Source: Cryptomeria japonica (taxonomy: Eukaryota > Streptophyta > Pinopsida > Cupressales > Cupressaceae). Taken from it: a stretch of 64,000 nt of DNA. Every line of letters begins with the position of its first letter. Within the stretch, counting starts at the first letter, position 1. The notes beneath the pieces are model-generated. The model was not told the DNA's origin. It saw only the letters and a list, made by a program, of their open reading frames with translations, and made no database searches. Location: positions 439,543,213 to 439,607,212 of the forward strand of contig NC_081407.1 in assembly GCF_030272615.1 (NCBI RefSeq), in the 5' to 3' direction. Both the position numbers and the translations under genes were made by a program. Shown in pieces: positions 23,411 through 34,968 of this stretch.

Positions 23411-26400
23411 TGTTGGTCTCAAAAAAGAAACCCAAGTTTACCTGCAATCTATCTATGAAATAACCAATCTCAATCAATGAAAAGATTCAGGGCTTAGACA
23501 ACATTAACATAGGATCCTAATGATCCTCCTACACTTCGGGTTCTGCAAGACCTAGGGAGGACACCCTTTGATGCATAGAATACAACCAGTTAGAGACATT
23601 TAACATCAACAAAAGTAGATAGATCTCGCAAGGCTCAACAACAAGGAGGTTATTGTAGATGGGCTAAATCTACATTGATATCTCAACAAGATTGGAGCAT
23701 GAGATAGGTGGAACATCTAAAAATACAAACACAAAAGCAAATGGATACTTGATATTTTAAAATCTCTGAGAATCCCCAAAATTTGCAAGACCAGTGCCTT
23801 ATCCAAGGGCATGGAGTCATACATCAAACTAAAAATGAAAACCTCTATTGCAAATCCAATTTACTAAGAAAGATATCCCTGTATCAATGTGTGACATTAA
23901 TACATTCTAAACTCAAATGGAGGATCATACATATCTAGACATTATCCAAAATCCAAAATGATTATTCATAGAATTTAAACTCTTCCTTGAAGAGTACCTA
24001 AGAAAACCCATTACACTATCACTTTGAGAGGACAAACCCAAACTCCCTTGAAGACTAGATTCATTGAAAATAAGAAAAGGCCTAGAGACAATCCAATAAA
24101 TTGTATGTATGCCTTACATATATGTGACCTGCAATAGAAAACATCTACAACAAGATGATACTCTATTTCTTGAAAAGGAACATTCACTGTACAAATTTGG
24201 CAAAAAGCTCAGAATTGGAAACCGAGATTATGGAGCCTTGCTCACAAAAATATGGAACCTCTACAAAATGAGAAAAACCATGAATAAGAAGGCAGGGAGG
24301 ACAAAATTAGATTTCATTATCTGACAACGATAACCACCCTGTCTTTCAGTATTAACTGATTCACACAACTTGGCCTGTAGAACATCCAATCTCTCAAACT
24401 GAAAATTCCAATCTGAGATCCTTAGGTAAATACCCCATAAATACATACCCTGGGTTACACTTGACTACAAAAATAGATTCCCCATTCCAAAAGCTTTCCA
24501 ATGATATATAATACTTACATATCGGGCAAAAAATAAAACCCTCAACCATTAATCTCTTGGATGCACAACAGTCATTTAAATTTTTGAATTTTCCACTATA
24601 GCTGGGACTATATGATTAATTTTAATTTTTTTCTTTTTTCCTCCTTTTGTGCTCCACCACATGGCACCCCTGATTGGCTCTAGGGTCCTTGTCCTCCCAC
24701 CTTAGCAGGACTTGGACTCACCACCGGAATGGAGCTCTTCTTTGTCGCGGGGTCGCGAGGGATATGCCAGCTAGCAGTTTCTCATCGCGACCTAGCGACC
24801 ACCATTGGATCATCTGCAAATGTGCTCACTCGCAAGGTCTCTATTCTTTTGGGTGTTAGCATTTTATGCTAGCGAGCTGGAGACTAGGTTTAAGTCGCGA
24901 GGTCTCAAATTGGTCTTTGCCGCTCACCCCCTCTGTCGGGCCCGCCACGTGTCAGCCTTTGGTTAACCTTTGGATCCAACTAGGCGCTACCTTAACCACC
25001 ATGTCACTTTAGGCTGAACCTTCTACTGGACCTAGGCTCACCTTGTCACCTAGTCATGATGGATACTCTAACAAGCAGCTTTCCATCGTGACCTAGCGAC
25101 CACCGTTGGATCATCTGCGATCACCATTGATCTGCCTAACTTGCTCATTGGTTATTTTGTGTTTCTGCTACAAAAATTGGTTGCCTCAGAATGCATGTGC
25201 ATGCATGGGGTCCACCAGGTCATTGAGAAGCCTCATGTCAAAATCCCTTAAGCTTTGACACTATGATAGTGTGTAACATTGCTTTTAAATATATAAACTT
25301 TCCCGCTCACCACCAATGTGGGATAAATGTTTACACATATTCCTATCATTTGCATTTGCCTAAAACCCTTTTTAAAACCTTTCCTTAGTTAACCACACAA
25401 AGAGGAAACTGGTAAGATTTTATGGAATTTGGTTTACATCTTCCAATGCATTTGCCTTAAGTTTTTACTACTTCCCATGCCACGCACCACATAGGAGCAT
25501 TGACATTAAACTTGTCAGTTGCATATGCTGAAAGTTTCTGAGCCTTTTCACAATCCTCTTCATGCACGGAGAGGATGCTTGCAAGGTTTATGGAGCTGAT
25601 TTACACCTGCCATTTTTCCTTTTCTTGTAAGTTTATAAAACTTTTAATGCCATGGGAGGAGCTGGGTGCTTTGCCTGGGTACATTGCACCTGCAGAAAAT
25701 TTAATGTTTTACCCTTAATACCACGTAGGAGGGGAAGATGTTGGCAGGGGGTGTGTTGAACTGGCTCTACATCTGCCAATCTGAATTCGCATCAAAGTTT
25801 CATTGTCTTAGTCACATGCCATTTCTCATTTCAGATTATTCCCTTAGCTTCATTGAAATCTTGTGAATAGTATTGGTTCTTATGAGTCCTCCTGTCAAGT
25901 TGGGCCCCAAAGTGGGTCTGGCTAAAAAAAAACTCGTTTTCATTCAATGGACCCTTGAAATGCCTCAGGCACCTTGAACATACCTTTGGAGTTGATTGGC
26001 ACAATTTTCTGATCAATGAATTGAGTTTTGCAACACACTGGCAACTGTGCCATATTTTTACATTTAAACCTAAAGATGCAATTTTAAAAGTAGTCAGAAC
26101 ACCTTCTTGGACTTCACAAATTGATATGCGTGTACTCTGATATATGGGAATTCACTCTGCCAAACCATTTCTCAAGACAAATCCTGGGTGAAGAAATATT
26201 AATGCACAAAGATGACCATTTGGCTCTGTCAGCACTTGAACCTGATAAAATCAATGTAGAAGGACCTCAAAGTGCACACATTAAAAATATCAAATGGTCT
26301 CTGTAGATCCCCAAATCTGGGGCATAGATACTTTGAAGTAAAAGGAAGACCATGGAATGTTTAGTTTGATTGGGAAGCTGATAGGGTGAAAATGGTGAGC

Positions 26401-27098
26401 TCATGAAAATGGCAACTTTAACAGAGGCAACAATGAAAGTGCAGAACACTGAAAAAATGGCTCAAGAAACCATCTCGGAAAACTGATCAAACGGATTGGC
26501 AGGAGCTTCAAACTGGAAACATAGCTTGTCCCTAATACCAGAAATAGCCTGGAATAAACATCCTAACATGGCATTCACCAAGGTAAATTTTACACATGTG
26601 CAAAGTGAGGTTCTGACTAGCTGTTGGAACAGGGACTTATGCAAACAATACAAACTGCAAATGGATTGAGCTTGCCAAACTGAGAAAATGGATTCATAGG
26701 GACTTCAAATTTGGCATGTGGACTCACCTATATGCATAAAATTTAAAGGTATACTCCTTTTACCACAACAATCAACTGGTCATGAAAAGGAGGGCCTCAA
26801 AGTAGGCCACTTGGTAAAATCTGAATTTGTCATAGAGCAACATTGTGTCCACCCTTTGAAATGGGTACTTGATAAAATGATCTAAACTAAAATCTAAAAG
26901 TTTTAGAATACTACATAGGCTAAATAAAAGGTGTAGGACACATTTCCCAAGCCTTTCCCCTTGATAATCAGCTGGCTCCATTTTACATGCCCCAAAATAG
27001 GCCTCTCAAGTTGATTCACTAAGTGGTCATTTGAAAGTGTAGATGCAAAATTTTGAAATGGGCCTCTCAAAATACTCAAATTTTTATGAGTCCTAATA
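23411..27098 (-). repeat. Element D left LTR (3688 bp)
   Basis: Begins TGTTGGTCTCAAAAAAG and ends TTTATGAGTCCTAATA (terminal CA mutated to TA). It aligns along its whole length with 29584-33241. It includes a GC- and CpG-rich section (about 24640-25150) with a repeated word CATCGYGACCTAGCGACC (24783 and 25084). It also has a TTTAAATATATAAAC TATA-like box (25284-25298) beside CCAATGTGGGA (25313-25323). Short open frames within it (such as 24109-24324) recur in the other LTR only because the LTRs are copies. Confidence 0.93.
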
Positions 27099-27099
27099 G

Positions 27100-27115
27100 T
27101 GGCTCTGACTGGGGA
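27100..27115 (+). promoter_or_regulatory. Alternative PBS-like sequence beside left LTR of D
   Basis: TGGCTCTGACTGGGGA directly follows the left LTR. It resembles a tRNA-Arg-type PBS (TGGCGACTCTGCTGGGGA) only if gaps are allowed. If this is the true PBS, element D is plus-oriented and its ORF is antisense. Confidence 0.35.
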
Positions 27116-27415
27116 TGGTTGATTGCAAGATCAACACAAGAATCTAGAATCTTTGGTAGAGCAGACCACCCAAAAAACATATCACTTCTCTTCTTCTCAA
27201 AAACAAGGGCTCCTTATTCAAAACCACACAACTGAAAGCAAAGTGACTGTACAATATAGATTTATTTACAAAATGGGCCTGAGCCATCAAAACTAAAAGC
27301 AATGCTTACCTCTATCAAACACATGATTCTCATTTCCATAAACTGAAGGTAAGCTCGAAGTTTCATTTACATTTGCCTGATCACAAATGCTACAACTTTT
27401 CATCAACTCATCACA

Positions 27416-28903
27416 TTAAAGGTAATCAACATGTTCGTGGTCATTCAATCTTTGAAAAAGAAAACCCACTTCAAAATGTTGATCATCAAATGACACAAAA
27501 TTGTCATAGTGCTTACAATCATTTCCCAGCTGAAAAGAAAAGTAACCCAACTCCCTCTGAAAGCTAGGAACATCAAGCATATCTTGATCACTAGTTTGCA
27601 CAAGAATAAAACATTCATCTACAACCTTGTCTTGCAAACTAGAAAGAAACATTTCTAAGTAAAATGACTGCACTTGATCTTGCTGATCACAATTTCTATC
27701 AGAACTTTGCATGACTAAAAATGTATCATCACTTATGAATGGTTTATGTACCACTTGCAAATCTGGGAAAATTACTTCAGATATGTCATTCTTTTTAATA
27801 GAAAAATTCACACAATGCATATCAAATTCTGAGTTCATATCAACATATGAATCCACATTATCACATCTATCAACTGTATATGAATTTTCATCTTGGATTC
27901 TTTTGAAATCAAATGTAGGGAAAGAATCGGCAACACATGTATCATACTTCACACCCTCAAAAACATCATCAGTATCAAAACATATACCGATTAGGGATGA
28001 GAGATTGAAGACATTTGTGGATGCATACCTTTTAAGATCAACAACTAAGAGTTCTGAGATTTGTTCACTACTTAGTGAACCTTGTCCTTCATTTTCATTT
28101 TCCTTGACTTTATCTTATGTGCTGTAAAGATTGTCCCAATCTGATGCATGCATTAAATCTGTAGTGCTCATGTCTTTGTGCAGATTTATTTTGTCATTAC
28201 AACAACTTGCATCTACATCATTACCTTTATTATGCTGATCATAAAGTGTTGCTATATGTTGCAACATAGTTTCATTACCTTGGTTGCAAACACTTTGTGG
28301 ATTGAGGTTGATATCAAGGTCATCTATATTATTCAAATCTGAAACCTCAATAGGCTCATGATTATTTGAACAACAACTTATGTTCTCATAATTTTATTCT
28401 TGCTCTGAATACATATCTGCACTATCATGCTGAGAATGAGAGTCATCTTCAGCATCATAAGAGATATATCCACTCATGGATTCATGTCCATCACTATACT
28501 CAATCTTGTGTACATTTTCAGATTTAATCCTTTCAATCTCATCTATCCATTCTTTAATACATGGAATACTTTCTTCTCTCATGGTTGTAAACTAATTAAT
28601 TGAGTCGGGCTCATCAAGCTCTAAGAATAACTCAATCCAAACAGACTCATGGGGTCTAGCATCAGCTGGAAGCTCATTTAATGCAACACTAAATCTTTCA
28701 TAAAAGACATATGATGACTTTTCCTTTCTCTTCCCTACTTTCCTTCTTAAAAACAAGATGAATTTTTCTTGGATCTTTTGAAAACATATTTCAATCTCTC
28801 TATCAATGTCTTTCAAATTTGACAAATAAATTTTAGATCTAGGAACCACATCTAGATCCTTCAAATTTGAAACATCTATTGAACCATTACGATGACAATG
28901 CAT
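27416..28903 (-). pseudogene. Element D internal ORF, 495 codons, acidic, unrecognised
   Basis: One minus-strand frame runs from ATG 28903 to TAA 27416 with only three internal stops (28592, 28394, 28115), far fewer than chance in AT-rich DNA, so it was coding. The N-terminus is basic and helical-looking (EICFQKIQEKFILFLRRKVG, then SSYVFYERFSVALNELPADA and ESVWIELFLELDEPD). The remainder is rich in Asp, Glu, Ser, Asn and His (YDAEDDSHSQHDSADMYSEQ; DLNNIDDLDINLNPQSVCNQ). No zinc knuckle, protease or polymerase motif is seen. If the element is minus-oriented this takes the gag position; if plus-oriented it would resemble the antisense ORFs reported for Tat-lineage gypsy elements. Function unknown. 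Confidence 0.65.
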
Positions 28904-29561
28904 CTTACTGTTTCACAAACTCCTTTCAAAACTCATGCAGTCATAATTTTCACAACCACATACTTCTCCCATCACTTAACTGAAATTTATTTCAAAACAT
29001 GAAGTATGTAAACTGCAAATTTATTTTCCTTCTATGGTGACTTTTTAACCTTATAAGGAACATGAATTGTCTCATAAATACTTTGAGAAATACCTAGTAA
29101 AATTTGCTGCTCCTGCTCTAATATTTAGTGAGATCTTTCTCAGATATTCTAACATTGTACACTGATCTTTATATAGATTCACCACCTCCTTCATGGAGGA
29201 AAATATCTTCAATAAATTTCTGGGATCTTCAATCTTAAAACCCTAAGCACCTACTAAATCTTTGTTGTAAGTTCACCAAATCTTTTACATTTATTACAAT
29301 AATGCACACTAGTGCAGAGATCTTTCAGAGTTGTCACTGACTGCTTTGAGAATTTATAAAATCATTTATAGAACATGAACACATGTTGACTTACACAAAG
29401 ATAAAAGGATAACAAATTTTCAACACTTGGCACACAACACTACTAGGCAAATAACTACAGATCTGAAAATACTCTTAGATTTACAACACTTTAATGACTC
29501 TTTCCTCAAATGGACATGGCTGGACTAACTGGCTTTAATTAGACAAAAAATTTACATCATT
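28904..29561. other. Element D leader/spacer, non-coding
   Basis: AT-rich sequence between the ORF start and the PBS-like motif; no coding frame or motif recognised. Confidence 0.5.
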
Positions 29562-29580
29562 CTCCCTATCAAAGTCGTCA
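29562..29580 (-). promoter_or_regulatory. Element D putative PBS (tRNA-Arg type)
   Basis: Minus-strand TGACGACTTTGATAGGGAG begins three bases after the LTR end. It aligns without gaps to TGGCGACTCTGCTGGGGA of Tat/Ogre-type gypsy elements with four differences, three of them transitions. Spacing also fits. Confidence 0.5.
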
Positions 29581-29583
29581 TTT

Positions 29584-32500
29584 TGTTGGTCTCAAAAAAG
29601 ACACCCAAGTTTACCTGCAATCTATCTATGAAATAGCCAACCTCAATCAATCAAAAGCTTCAAGGATTGGACAACATTAACATAGGATCCTAATGATCCT
29701 CCTACACTTTAGGTTTTGCAAGACCCAGGGGGGGACACCCTTTGATGTATAGAATACAACCAGTTAGAGACATATGGCATCAACAAAAGTAGATAGATCT
29801 CATAAGGCTCAACAACAAGGAGGTTGCTGCAGATGGGCTAAATCTGCATTGACATCTCAACAAGATTGGAGCATGAGATAGGTGGAACATCTAAAACTAC
29901 AAACATAAAAGCAAATGGATACTTGATATTTTAAAATCTCTAAGAATCCCCAGAATCTACAAGACTAGTGCCTTATCCAAGGGAATGGAGTCATACATCA
30001 AACTGAAAATGAAAACCTCTATTGCAAATCCAATTTATTAAGAAAGATATCCCTGTATCAATGCCTGACATTAATACATTCTAAACTCAAATGGAGGATC
30101 ATACATATCCAGACATTATCCTGAATCCAAAATGATTATTCATAGAATTTAAACTTTTCCTTGAAGAGTACCTAAGAACACCCAAACTCCCTTGAAGACT
30201 GGATTCATTGAAAATAAGAAAAGGCCTAGAGACAATCCAATAAACTATATATATGCCTTACATATATGTGACCTACAACAGAAAACACCTACAACAAGAA
30301 GATACTCTATTGCTTGAAAAGGAACATTCATTGGACAAAGTTGGCAAAAAGCTTAGAATTGGAAACCGAGATTATGGAGCCTTGCTCACAAAAATATGGA
30401 ACCTCTACAAAATGAAAAAACCCATGAATAAGAAGGCAGGGAGGACAAAATCAGATTTCATTCTCTCACAATGACAACCACCCTAACTTTTAGCATTAAC
30501 TGATTCACACAACTTGGCCTGCAAAACATCCAATCTCTCTGACTGAAAAATCTAATCTGAGGTCCTGAGGTAACTTCCCTAAAAATACTTTCCATGGGTT
30601 ACACTTGACTATAGAAATAGATTCCCCATTTTGAAAGCTTTCCAATGATATATAATACTTATATATCGGGCAAACAATAAATCCCTCAACCATTAATCTC
30701 TCAGATGCACAATAGTCATTTAAATTTTTGAATTTTCCACTATAGCTAGGACTATATGATTAATTTTAATTTTTTGCCTATTTCCTCCTTCTAGGCTTTG
30801 CCACTTGGCACCCCCTGATTGGTTTTGGGGTCCCTGTCCTGCCACCTTAGCACGGCCTAGACTCACCGTCGGTATGGAGCTCTTCTTTGTTGCGAGGTCA
30901 CGAGGGATATGCTAACTAGCAGTTTCTCATCACGACCTAGCGACCACCGTTGGATCATCTACAGATCTGCTCACTCGCAACGTCTCTAGTCTTTTGGGTG
31001 TTAGCATTTTATGCAAGCGAGCTGGACACTGGTTTAAGTCGCGAGGTCTTGAATTGGTCTTTGTCACTCAACCCTTTGTCGGGCCCACCACGTGTCAGCC
31101 TCTGGTTCACCTTTGGATCCAACTAGACACCACCTTAACCACCATGTCACTTTAGGCCAGACCTTCTACTGGACCTAGTCGCGATGGATACTCTAACGAT
31201 CAGCTTCCCATCGTGACCTAGCGACCATCATTAGATCATCTGCGATCACCGTTGATCTACCTAACTTGCTCATTGGTTATTTTGTCTTTCCACTGCAAAA
31301 TTTGGTTGCCTCCAGATGCATGTGCGTGCATGGAGTCCACTGAGTCGCTGAGAAGCCTCCTATCAAAATCCCTTAAGCTTTGACACTATGATAGTGTGTA
31401 ACATTTCTTTTAAATATATAAACTTTCCTGCTCACCACCAATGTGGGATAAATGTTTACACATATTCTTGTCATTTGCATTTGCCTGAAACCCTTTTTAA
31501 AACCTTTCCTCAGTTAACCACGCAAAGAGGAAACTGGCAATTGTTTATGGAATTTTGTTTACATCTTCGAATGCATTTGCCTTAAGTTTTTATTGCTTCC
31601 CACGCCATGCACCACACAGGAGCATTGACATTAAACTTGCTAGATGCATGTGCTGAAAGTTTCTGAGCCTTTTTACATTCCTCTTCATGCACAGGGAGGA
31701 TGCTTGCAAGGTTTATGGGGCTGATTTACACCTACCATTTTGCCTTTTCTTGGAAGTTTATAAAACCTTTAATGCCCTAGGATGAGCTGAGTGCTTTGCC
31801 TGGGTACATTGCATCTGTAGAAAATTTAATGTTTTACCCTTAATACCATGTAGCAAGGGAAGATGCTGGCAGGGGGTGTGTTGAGCTAGCTTTACATCTA
31901 CCAATCTGAATTTGCATCAAAGTTTCATTGCCTTAGTCACATGCCATTTCTCATTTCAGCTTCTTCCCTTAGCTTCATTCAAATCTTGTGAATAGTATTG
32001 ATGCTTATGAGTCCTCCTGTCAAGTCGGGCCCCAAAGTCTGTCCGGCTAAAAAAAAAATTCATTTTCATTCAACTAACACTTGAAATGCCTCAAGCACCT
32101 TGAACATACCTCTAGAGTTGATCAACACAAATTTATGATCACTGAACTGAGTTTTGCAACTCACTGGCAATTGTGCCACATTTTCACATTTAGGTTCAAA
32201 TTTAAAACTGGTCAGAACACCTTCTTGGACTTCACAAACTGATAGGCGTGTACATGGGCATTCACTCTACCAAACCATTTCTCAAGATGAATCCCAAGTG
32301 AAGAAATATTAATGCACAAAGATGACCATTTGGCTCTGTCAGCACTTGAACCTGATAAAATCAATGTGCAGGGACCTCAAAGTGCATGCATTAAAAATAT
32401 CAAATGGTCTCCGTAGATCCCCAAATCTGGGGCATAGATACTTTGAAGTATAAGGAAGACCATGGAATGTTCAGTTTGACCAGGAAGATGATAGGGTGCA

Positions 32501-33241
32501 AATGGAAAGCTCATGAAAATGGCAACTTTAACAGAGGCAACAATGAAAGTGCAGAACACTAAAAAAATGGCTCAAGAAACCATCTCGGAAAATTGATCAA
32601 ACGGATTGGCAGGAGCATCAAACTGGAAACATAGCTTGTCCCTCATACCAAAAATAGCCCAAAATAAACATCCTAACATGACATTCACTGGGGAAACTTT
32701 TACACATGTGCAAAGTGAGGCTTTGACTAGCCGTTGGAATAGGGACTTATGCAAACAATACAAACTACAAATGGATTGAGCTTGCTAAACTGAGCAAATG
32801 GATTCATGGGGACTTTAAATTTGGCATGTGGACTCACCTATATGCATAAAATTCAGAGGTATGCTCCTTTTACCACAACAATCAACTGGTCATGAAATGC
32901 AAGGCCTCAAAGTAGGCCAGTTGGTAAAATCTAAATTTGTGCATAAAGCAACTTTCTGTTCACCCCTTGAAATGGGTACTTGATAAGCTGATCTAAACTG
33001 AAATATAAAAGTTGTAGAACACTGCATAGGCTAAATGAAAGGTGTAGGACATATTTCCCAAGCCTTACCCCTTGATAATGAGTTGGCTCCATTTTACATG
33101 CCCCAGAATAGGCCTCTCAGGTCGATTCACTAAGTGGTCATTTGAAAGTGCAGATGCAAAATTTTGAAATGGGCCTCTCAAAATACTCAAATTTTCATGA
33201 ATGGGCCTCTCAAAATACTCAAATTTTTATGAGTCCCAACA
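29584..33241 (-). repeat. Element D right LTR (3658 bp)
   Basis: Begins TGTTGGTCTCAAAAAAG and ends GAGTCCCAACA. Relative to the left LTR it has a 32-bp tandem duplication close to its end (33168-33199 and 33200-33231). The repeated CpG-rich word recurs near 30928 and 31209, and the TATA-like box at about 31409-31423. Confidence 0.93.
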
Positions 33242-33246
33242 TATTG
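33242..33246. repeat. Element D target-site duplication, right copy (TATTG)
   Basis: Identical to 23406-23410. Confidence 0.93.
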
Positions 33247-33802
33247 CATTATCAAGTTTTTAGATGCTTTATGGCTTAGTAGGTAGAGCTAATTACTGAT
33301 GTTTTTGATAGTAAGGTTATCTATCAGAAAAGTTGTTTTAATCTATGTAATTATGTGACTGCCAAATTTTGGCAATGCAACTTCATGGTTAGGAATAATG
33401 AGGGTTTAACTCTGAAAATAATATAATTAGCTACCACAACAGTCGACACTGCAATGTATGGTCATGATCATGCCACAACAATCAAGAATGATACACTTTT
33501 GTCTAGATAAGACATCCATTATTGGTTTCTTTTCCAACAACCCCCTTTACTTTTTGGTTTTTCTTTGGTAGTGACAACAACAAAATACAACTGCAAAAAA
33601 TGGAAATAATACCAAATCACACAACTCGATCAAAATATCATGCAAACCAGTGAAACTATTGTTGAATCAACTAGAGATACTTATCTCAAAACCCATTAAA
33701 CCACAACAACTCATATGTAACACACTAACCAAAACAACTCATTTAATCTGACTGCAACACTGGACTACATAGAAGAATATGTTGACATCAATGACGAAAC
33801 AT

Positions 33803-33807
33803 CATTC
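33803..33807. repeat. Solo LTR S2 target duplication, left copy (CATTC)
   Basis: CATTC precedes the LTR and recurs at 34969-34973. The empty site is visible in tandem copy 1 as ACATCATTCCAGCAAAC (22888-22903). Confidence 0.9.
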
Positions 33808-34968
33808 TATTAGCATTTTTGATGATGTTGTTGTGATTGTCATTGATGGACACACACTTGGTTTGAGATCACTTTTTGTATGTATGAGTTATGCTCAACC
33901 AGTATTTGTTCCAATTGGTATCATGTAGTCTTTAGACTATCGATGTTTTGTAGAAAGTGTTTACCAATCCCAAGCGGTATGAAGACCTCAAGCGGTTTGA
34001 GGATCCCAAAGCGGTATGAAGAAACAAAGCAGTTGTTATCATTTTTCCCAGTCTTCATTTTGGCAAACCGACAATCGGTAAAATATGTGAATCAGTAATA
34101 GGTAAATGAACGAACTGGTATTACCCTATGATGAGTTACCAACTGGTATTATTTTTGTGATGAGTTATCATCCACTGACACTTTTGTGGTGATTCTGTGC
34201 TATGTTTACCAAATGTGTCCAAATGCACTGAACCTAGGAACTTGCAATGTAATCATATTGGATCGACATGAAATCAGATTCCTTTATAAGGACATCATGT
34301 CTAGGGTTTTAGTAAGAGTTAGGGTTTTGTGTGGTTGATGAAGTTTCTGCATTTGTGATCATAGAAGAAGATTAGGTCTGTGTGAAAAAATAGAGTGTGA
34401 AGATATTGAAGACTGAAGTAATGCTGAAATGCATTAACAATGAGCTATCAAGGATCTAACCAAGCATAGTGTGCTAGTATTTAGATCACTCACTTGTTGA
34501 TTACTCACATCTTCGACAAGTCAGTAACCCTTAATCAGGTAGGCCTAACAAAGCCTTTGTAAATCCTCTAACAAGGTGGTTCACAACTATGGATCTGAAA
34601 TCTTCTCACAAGGTAGTCTTTAATCAGACTTATCTCCTAACAAAGATCGAGATTCCTAACAGGATCTATTCTGGTAAAGAACATTGTATGACCTTAACTG
34701 GTCTTGTTACTATTCTACAGATAGTTACTTGTGAGTTTCATCTCACCGTGGTTTTTCCCATTTGGGTTTCCACATCAAAATCTATTGTGTTATGGTGATT
34801 GTGCTTCTGTGGGTGAATGCCTTATTTGTTGTTTGGTTTGCATTTGTGTTAACCGATTTGTTAGTAAAACTGTTATACCGGTTTACTGCTAAACTGTTTA
34901 AGTGTTTAAGTTCAGTATTTTTTGGTATATTAATTCCCCCCCCCCCCACCCCCTCTTAGTATTCATCA
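33808..34968 (+). repeat. Solo LTR S2 (element E family)
   Basis: 1161 bp, starting TATTAGCATTTTTG (TG mutated to TA) and ending CCCTCTTAGTATTCATCA. It matches the element E LTRs along its length, including TCTCACCGTGGTTTTTCCC (34742-34760) and a C-rich run before CTCTTAG. The perfect 5-bp duplication and absence of internal sequence make it a solo LTR. Confidence 0.92.

Larger units (their letters stand above)
23411..33241 (-). mobile_element. Element D: large-LTR (3.7 kb) non-autonomous retroelement
   Basis: 9831 bp with 3.7-kb LTRs, only 2485 bp of internal sequence, and perfect TATTG target duplications. LTR ends are TGTTGG...CCAACA. No protease, RT, RNase H or integrase is present, so it is non-autonomous, LARD-like. 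The only coding signal is a decayed 495-codon minus-strand frame. Orientation is not settled: a tRNA-Arg-like PBS adjoins the right LTR on the minus strand, but a PBS-like sequence also adjoins the left LTR on the plus strand. I report minus because the ORF lies on that strand. Confidence 0.9.

Noticed and set aside
24109-24324. 71-codon plus-strand frame repeated at 30253-30474, and two 60-63-codon minus frames repeated at 26267-26653 and 32377-32763
   Set aside because: Conserved only because both copies lie in the two LTRs of element D; one plus frame has differing ends and no domain, so coding function is not supported.
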